Positions 7,632 through 10,869 of a DNA stretch of 10,869 bases are shown piece after piece. The stretch spans positions 1 through 10,869 of the forward strand of contig JADLDX010000739.1 of NCBI GenBank assembly GCA_020846515.1. The letters are read 5' to 3'. The stretch comes from Pirellulaceae bacterium. GTDB taxonomy: Bacteria > Planctomycetota > Planctomycetia > Pirellulales > Pirellulaceae. A model generated the notes under the pieces. The model was not told the origin of the DNA. It was given only the letters and a program-made list of their open reading frames with translations, and ran no database searches. Every line of letters begins with the position of its first letter. Position 1 is the first letter of the stretch. The translations under genes and the position numbers were made by a program.

Positions 7632-9146
7632 TTAGGGCTGGGCGCCGGGCGCAACAGGCATCGGCTGTGATCCAGTTGGCTGTGGTTGGGTCGCTGGCTG
7701 AAGCTCTGGCGGAAGTTCAGGCTGAACTGGTCGGTGAAGCTGTTGGTGACGTTGTTGATCGTCGTTGATTTGTGCGAGTAGGCGCATGGCTCGCTCACAA
7801 TTGGGATCTCGCGATAATATGTCACGCAATAACAGTTGGGCTTCCGCTACCGATTCAGTGTACCAGTAAAGTTCCGCCAACTCACAGAGCTTGTCCATAT
7901 CGTCCGGGGTTTGCTCCAGTTCTAACCGCAATTGTCGGCAGCGCAGGCGGTTGGCAATCATTTGCTGTTGCAGGGCCGCCCATTGGTCGGCTTCTGTGTC
8001 TCGCTTGAGCGTGCGCAGGTTTTTGATCAGCAGAGTTCGCCCTTCGAAGTCGCGGTGATTGAACTTCAGCACACGTTCTAGTAGCGCAACGGCCTCCTGC
8101 GCATGGCCTAAACCATCTTCAATACACGCCATGACCAAGGCGGCGCGGTCGTTATCGACATACTCATCCAGTTGCATGTAGAGCGTTTGCAGGTCGATCA
8201 CTGGAAAGTCCAGCGCCTCTTGGGCCAGGGGCAGCGCTTGGTCGAGTTTGTTTTGCTCCCAGAGGCAGGTGGCCAGTTCCAGATTGGCGATCAGTCGATA
8301 GGGTGATTGGGTGAGCGTGCCAAACATCGCTGCCGCCTTCTCAAACTCCTTGCGATTGTAATAGCAAATGCCAGCACGAAAGGCGGCGCGGCTCAAACGT
8401 GGCTGCAGTTGGTAAGCCTGCGCATAGAACTCAGTGGCTTCGGTCATTTGGTCCGAGAGCTCGCAGTTGCGGCCTCGGTGGTAGGCGACAATTGGGAGCG
8501 TTTCGCCTTTCTGCTCGAGTTGATCCAGGATCAAGCGGGCACGTTCCAGATTGTTTTGGAACTGAGCATTGCGAATGAGGGCTTCGTAAGCTTCCATCGG
8601 CAACGGAATACTGTCCTCGCGCTGCAGCAGTTTATCGGCCGCCGCGGAATCACCCGTTTGAGCTTGAATGATTAGCTCATAGGCCGCAATTTGCTCAGCG
8701 AGCTGCTGATCACGCACTTCACCTGGACCATCACCACTATCTGGCTTGGTTGCCTTCGCCCTGGCTTGCTGCAGCCACTGGGTTGCCAAGGCATTCATAT
8801 TCATTTGCATGTGGGCTCGCGCAGCCAGCAAGCAAGCGTACGCATCTTGCGGCGCGTAGTTCAGGGCGCGATTGACCCATTCCATGGCCGCCTTGGGATC
8901 GTGCTGGCGTAATTCTCGGTCGGCCCGCGATCGCATCCACATGCCCGGAGCATTGATCCACCAGCCAATCAAAATCAAGAGCAGCGTGCAGGCCACTAAC
9001 AGCGAGAGCCAGCGCGGTCTAGCGCGAGGGCCAGCTACAGTTTGGCTAGCAACAGGTTGGCCAGCAGTTTGACCAGCGGCAGGTTGTGCAGTTGCGCCAA
9101 GTGCTGGGCTGGCATTCTGATCCTGGGCTGGGCGATGTTTGAGCAT
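7632..9146 (-). CDS. Single-pass membrane-anchored TPR protein
   Basis: A protein of 504 residues from the ATG at 9146. The first 45 residues are Ala/Gln/Pro-rich and disordered in character, ending in a positive RARPR. A single membrane helix follows at about 46-64 (WLSLLVACTLLLILIGWWI). The positive flank before it predicts the N-terminus in the cytoplasm and the rest outside. From about residue 72 to 445 the chain is made of helical pairs with TPR features, for example DPKAAMEWVNRALNYAPQDA and a late repeat around SVAEAQLLLRDILSRDPNCE. The last 40 residues are a Pro/Gln-rich tail. No catalytic motif is seen, and TPR domains normally assemble protein complexes. It is the first gene of the probable operon, with the ASPIC/UnbV start one base after its stop. 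The ribosome-binding site is weak. Its start lies about 34 bases after the U-run of the upstream terminator, so its promoter must overlap that terminator or lie before it. Confidence 0.9.
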   Translation of the reverse strand: MLKHRPAQDQNASPALGATAQPAAGQTAGQPVASQTVAGPRARPRWLSLLVACTLLLILIGWWINAPGMWMRSRADRELRQHDPKAAMEWVNRALNYAPQDAYACLLAARAHMQMNMNALATQWLQQARAKATKPDSGDGPGEVRDQQLAEQIAAYELIIQAQTGDSAAADKLLQREDSIPLPMEAYEALIRNAQFQNNLERARLILDQLEQKGETLPIVAYHRGRNCELSDQMTEATEFYAQAYQLQPRLSRAAFRAGICYYNRKEFEKAAAMFGTLTQSPYRLIANLELATCLWEQNKLDQALPLAQEALDFPVIDLQTLYMQLDEYVDNDRAALVMACIEDGLGHAQEAVALLERVLKFNHRDFEGRTLLIKNLRTLKRDTEADQWAALQQQMIANRLRCRQLRLELEQTPDDMDKLCELAELYWYTESVAEAQLLLRDILSRDPNCERAMRLLAQINDDQQRHQQLHRPVQPELPPELQPATQPQPTGSQPMPVAPGAQP

Positions 9147-9180
9147 GACGCACTCAAGGCAGAGCTCGAAACCGATTCAG

Positions 9181-9219
9181 AAAAAAAGCGAGGTCCCTCG
9201 CGGATGGGCGAAGGACCTC
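9181..9219 (-). terminator. Intrinsic terminator after the transthyretin-like lipoprotein gene
   Basis: Read on the minus strand, GAGGUCC pairs with GGACCUC, then a U-G wobble, then UCGC pairs with GCGA around a 6-base loop. This makes a continuous 12-bp stem, followed by GC and seven U residues (A-run at 9181-9187 on plus). On the plus strand the wobble becomes a C/A mismatch, so the structure favours minus-strand transcription, in agreement with the genes. Confidence 0.88.
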
Positions 9220-9270
9220 TGTTTCAACTTTGAGGAGTAACTTACCTGGCGGCAATGACGGAAGCGGAGG

Positions 9271-9744
9271 TCACTGCAAATCAAAAGTAAAGTTGTTCTC
9301 TTCGCCTTTGGTTACTTTTTGCGTCAAGCCGGAAGTTGCCGCATTGCCGTATTTGCCGGGCAGCAAGTCCTTCTGAAGCTTGTGCATTTGATTGGAAGCG
9401 GACGCTGACATGGCCTGGCTATAGGCCGCACCGGGGTCGCCTGAGTTGATATCCACCACTCCGCCTTGGGGCTGATTCTTCATTTCCACTTTGGCAATCG
9501 TCACCGTGTATTCGCCCGGCAGTGCTCCATCGTTCGGTGTGACCGTGGTCAACTTGAAGGTGCCGTCGGCTTCTGTCTTGGCAGTGGCCGACCGACCATC
9601 GCCTTTGGCCATAAACGTTACCAGAGCCCCTTCGACAGGCTTGCCTTTGAAACTAACTTTGCCGCCGGCTGACACAGGACGTTCTGCTCCTCCGCCACAG
9701 CCAGCGATTACCAATAGAGGCACCAACAATAACAATGCGCGCAC
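9271..9744 (-). CDS. Small lipoprotein with transthyretin/carboxypeptidase-regulatory-like domain
   Basis: A protein of 157 residues. A short signal peptide MRALLLLVPLLVIAGC ends in a lipobox with the lipidated cysteine at 16. A beta-rich domain follows, opening with GGKVSFKGKPVEGALVTF and continuing through DGTFKL and GEYTVTI. This is the usual signature of the carboxypeptidase regulatory-like (transthyretin-fold) lipoproteins that planctomycetes carry in many copies. The C-terminal part (about 95-157) is Ser/Ala/Lys-rich and not recognisable. The start is a GTG, set by an AGGAG ribosome-binding site 9 bases upstream; a nearby ATG at 9751 is out of frame. It follows the DUF1559 gene, a common pairing in this phylum, and is probably an envelope accessory protein of unknown role. 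The stop is TGA, and a strong terminator follows about 50 bases later. Confidence 0.9.
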   Translation of the reverse strand: MRALLLLVPLLVIAGCGGGAERPVSAGGKVSFKGKPVEGALVTFMAKGDGRSATAKTEADGTFKLTTVTPNDGALPGEYTVTIAKVEMKNQPQGGVVDINSGDPGAAYSQAMSASASNQMHKLQKDLLPGKYGNAATSGLTQKVTKGEENNFTFDLQ

Positions 9745-9753
9745 TTGACATTT

Positions 9754-9758
9754 CTCCT
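9754..9758 (-). promoter_or_regulatory. Ribosome-binding site deciding the GTG start at 9744
   Basis: AGGAG on the minus strand lies 9 bases before the GTG at 9744. The closer ATG at 9751 is only 2 bases from it and is in a different frame, so the GTG is the start. The site lies directly after the U-run of the preceding terminator (9762-9768). Confidence 0.75.
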
Positions 9759-9761
9759 GAT

Positions 9762-9799
9762 AAAAAAAGAGGCTGACGCAAACGGCGTTTGCATCAGCC
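9762..9799 (-). terminator. Intrinsic terminator after the DUF1559 gene
   Basis: On the minus strand GGCUGA, a U-G wobble and GCAAAC pair with the returning arm around a 3-base loop (13-bp stem). Two bases (UC) and seven U residues follow (A-run at 9762-9768 on plus). The wobble is a C/A mismatch on the other strand, again indicating minus-strand transcription. The U-run ends only 17 bases before the start codon of the lipoprotein gene. Confidence 0.88.
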
Positions 9800-9821
9800 C
9801 CAAGAAGCTTGTGAAGCGAAG

Positions 9822-10869
9822 TTAGTTCGGCAGCGACGTTGGCTCGCCGTCGTTGCGTGAACCAAGCTGTTGATAGATCGTGTAGTCGACCGAATCAGAT
9901 AGGAACTGAACTGAACCGTCACCCAGCACAAATTGAGCGCCACCGGTGTGGTCGGACTTGAATCCACCCGATGTCATCCATACGCGGTGGTCGTTGCAAT
10001 TGTTGGCAGTATTGCTCACGCCTTGCTTGCCGCAGGTATTGAAATTGATGCGAGGTGTTGTCGCGGTCCATTGACCATTGCTGTTAAACCAACCACCAGC
10101 GCCACGATGGTGATCATGGCAACCTGGCAGAATCTCACCACCAGCGATCACATTGGACAGACCGTCGCTCAAGTCCGCAAACCTGGCTCCCCAGTCGCAG
10201 CGGCTGATCACACCACTAATACCCGTCGAATTACCGTACGGAGCCGAGTGACCGTGCCCATTATTGCCGTTACCGAACGGATTACCACCGAAAACCCCAG
10301 CTGTGCGAGGCTGGCCGCCGTTGTTGTTTGGGAATAGACTACACCAGTTGCCTTGGGCACTCATGTTGTTGGCACCAATCGACAACGAGTAGTTGTACAA
10401 TTGGTTCTGCTGGGTCAGGAAGCGACTGGACGTGCCATCGCTTGGGCAACGATAAACCGACATAGTGACTTGACGCATATCGACGCGGCCAGCCGTATTG
10501 AACGGCGCAAGCGCGCTCAATTGTTGTTCTACGTCCAAGTTAAAGTCGATGGAGTTAAAAAGGGCAGTTTGCTCAACAAACGGGAGCAACTTGACCAGGA
10601 CCGTACCCTTACGGTGATTTCCTGCCGTCCATAGATTTCGGGATGCAGGGTTTTCTTTGGGGTCGGCATCCACCGAGCCGATAGGATAACGCTTGTGGGC
10701 GCTCTCGTAATTATGGATGGATAAACCAATTTGCTTCAGGTTGTTCGAGCACTGCATACGACGTGCAGCTTCTCGGGCCGACTGGACGGCAGGTAACAAC
10801 AATCCGACCAAAATACCAATGATGGCGATAACCACCAAAAGTTCGACAAGCGTGAACCCAGCTTGCCCC
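9822..10869 (-). CDS. DUF1559 pseudopilin-like protein, 5' end cut off by window edge
   Basis: The frame is open to the window edge, giving 348 residues plus an incomplete first codon. The visible N-terminus is [18 protein letters not shown], a classic type IV prepilin cleavage site (cut between G and F, with E at +5) followed by the hydrophobic helix. The true start should therefore lie only a few codons beyond base 10869, and the GTG at 10838 is inside the helix rather than the start. After the helix comes [20 protein letters not shown], which is diagnostic of the DUF1559 family (SBP_bac_10-type) greatly expanded in planctomycetes. The C-terminal phrase [15 protein letters not shown] is the family's conserved end motif. 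Such proteins are processed by a prepilin peptidase and sit in the inner membrane or in pseudopilus-like assemblies; the exact function is unknown. A strong terminator follows the TAA stop, and then the transthyretin-like lipoprotein gene. Confidence 0.93.
   Translation of the reverse strand, partial: GQAGFTLVELLVVIAIIGILVGLLLPAVQSAREAARRMQCSNNLKQIGLSIHNYESAHKRYPIGSVDADPKENPASRNLWTAGNHRKGTVLVKLLPFVEQTALFNSIDFNLDVEQQLSALAPFNTAGRVDMRQVTMSVYRCPSDGTSSRFLTQQNQLYNYSLSIGANNMSAQGNWCSLFPNNNGGQPRTAGVFGGNPFGNGNNGHGHSAPYGNSTGISGVISRCDWGARFADLSDGLSNVIAGGEILPGCHDHHRGAGGWFNSNGQWTATTPRINFNTCGKQGVSNTANNCNDHRVWMTSGGFKSDHTGGAQFVLGDGSVQFLSDSVDYTIYQQLGSRNDGEPTSLPN

Noticed and set aside
9749..9751. ATG as start of the transthyretin-like lipoprotein
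   Set aside because: It is out of frame with the lipoprotein and only 2 bases from the AGGAG site; the GTG at 9744 has proper spacing and gives a clean signal peptide.
10836..10838. GTG as start of the DUF1559 protein
   Set aside because: In-frame sequence upstream encodes the prepilin motif GFTLVELL, so this GTG codes for a valine inside the helix and the real start is outside the window.

Overview
The window looks like chromosome from a planctomycete, probably a Pirellula/Rhodopirellula-type lineage. The evidence is a DUF1559 pseudopilin-like protein, a short transthyretin-fold lipoprotein just downstream of it, and a TPR / FG-GAP-ASPIC / multihaem-cytochrome gene set. These families are abundant and often neighbours in that phylum. 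This is family-level reasoning, not a species call. Every convincing gene is on the minus strand, so the window is best read from right to left. I see no tRNA, rRNA, CRISPR array or transposase.

Right end (10869 to about 9181). A DUF1559 protein, cut off at its 5' end by the window edge, is followed by a 157-residue lipoprotein with a carboxypeptidase-regulatory/transthyretin-like fold. Each gene is followed by a clear intrinsic terminator hairpin with a run of seven U residues (9762-9799 and 9181-9219). Both terminators sit so close to the next start codon that the downstream genes would need read-through, or promoters inside the preceding coding sequence.

Centre (9146 to 3348). Three genes form a probable operon: a single-pass membrane TPR protein, a lipoprotein with about six FG-GAP/VCBS calcium-loop repeats and a C-terminal ASPIC/UnbV domain, and a lipoprotein with seven CXXCH haem sites fused to TPR repeats. 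The first two are separated by a single base (stop, one base, ATG). All three appear to be exported or membrane-anchored, which suggests an envelope-associated complex that may carry electrons. Its substrate and partners cannot be read from the sequence.

An intergenic stretch of about 200 bases (3136-3347) holds two tandem near-palindromic repeats directly behind the cytochrome stop codon, and a separate perfect 6-bp inverted repeat upstream of the next gene.

Left end (3135 to 1). A SWIM zinc-finger protein is followed after 12 bases by a large HEAT-like helical repeat protein that runs off the window. In E. coli (yehLMPQ) and many other bacteria, SWIM proteins of this type cluster with a MoxR-family AAA+ ATPase and a VWA protein. 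The missing partners may lie to the left of base 1.
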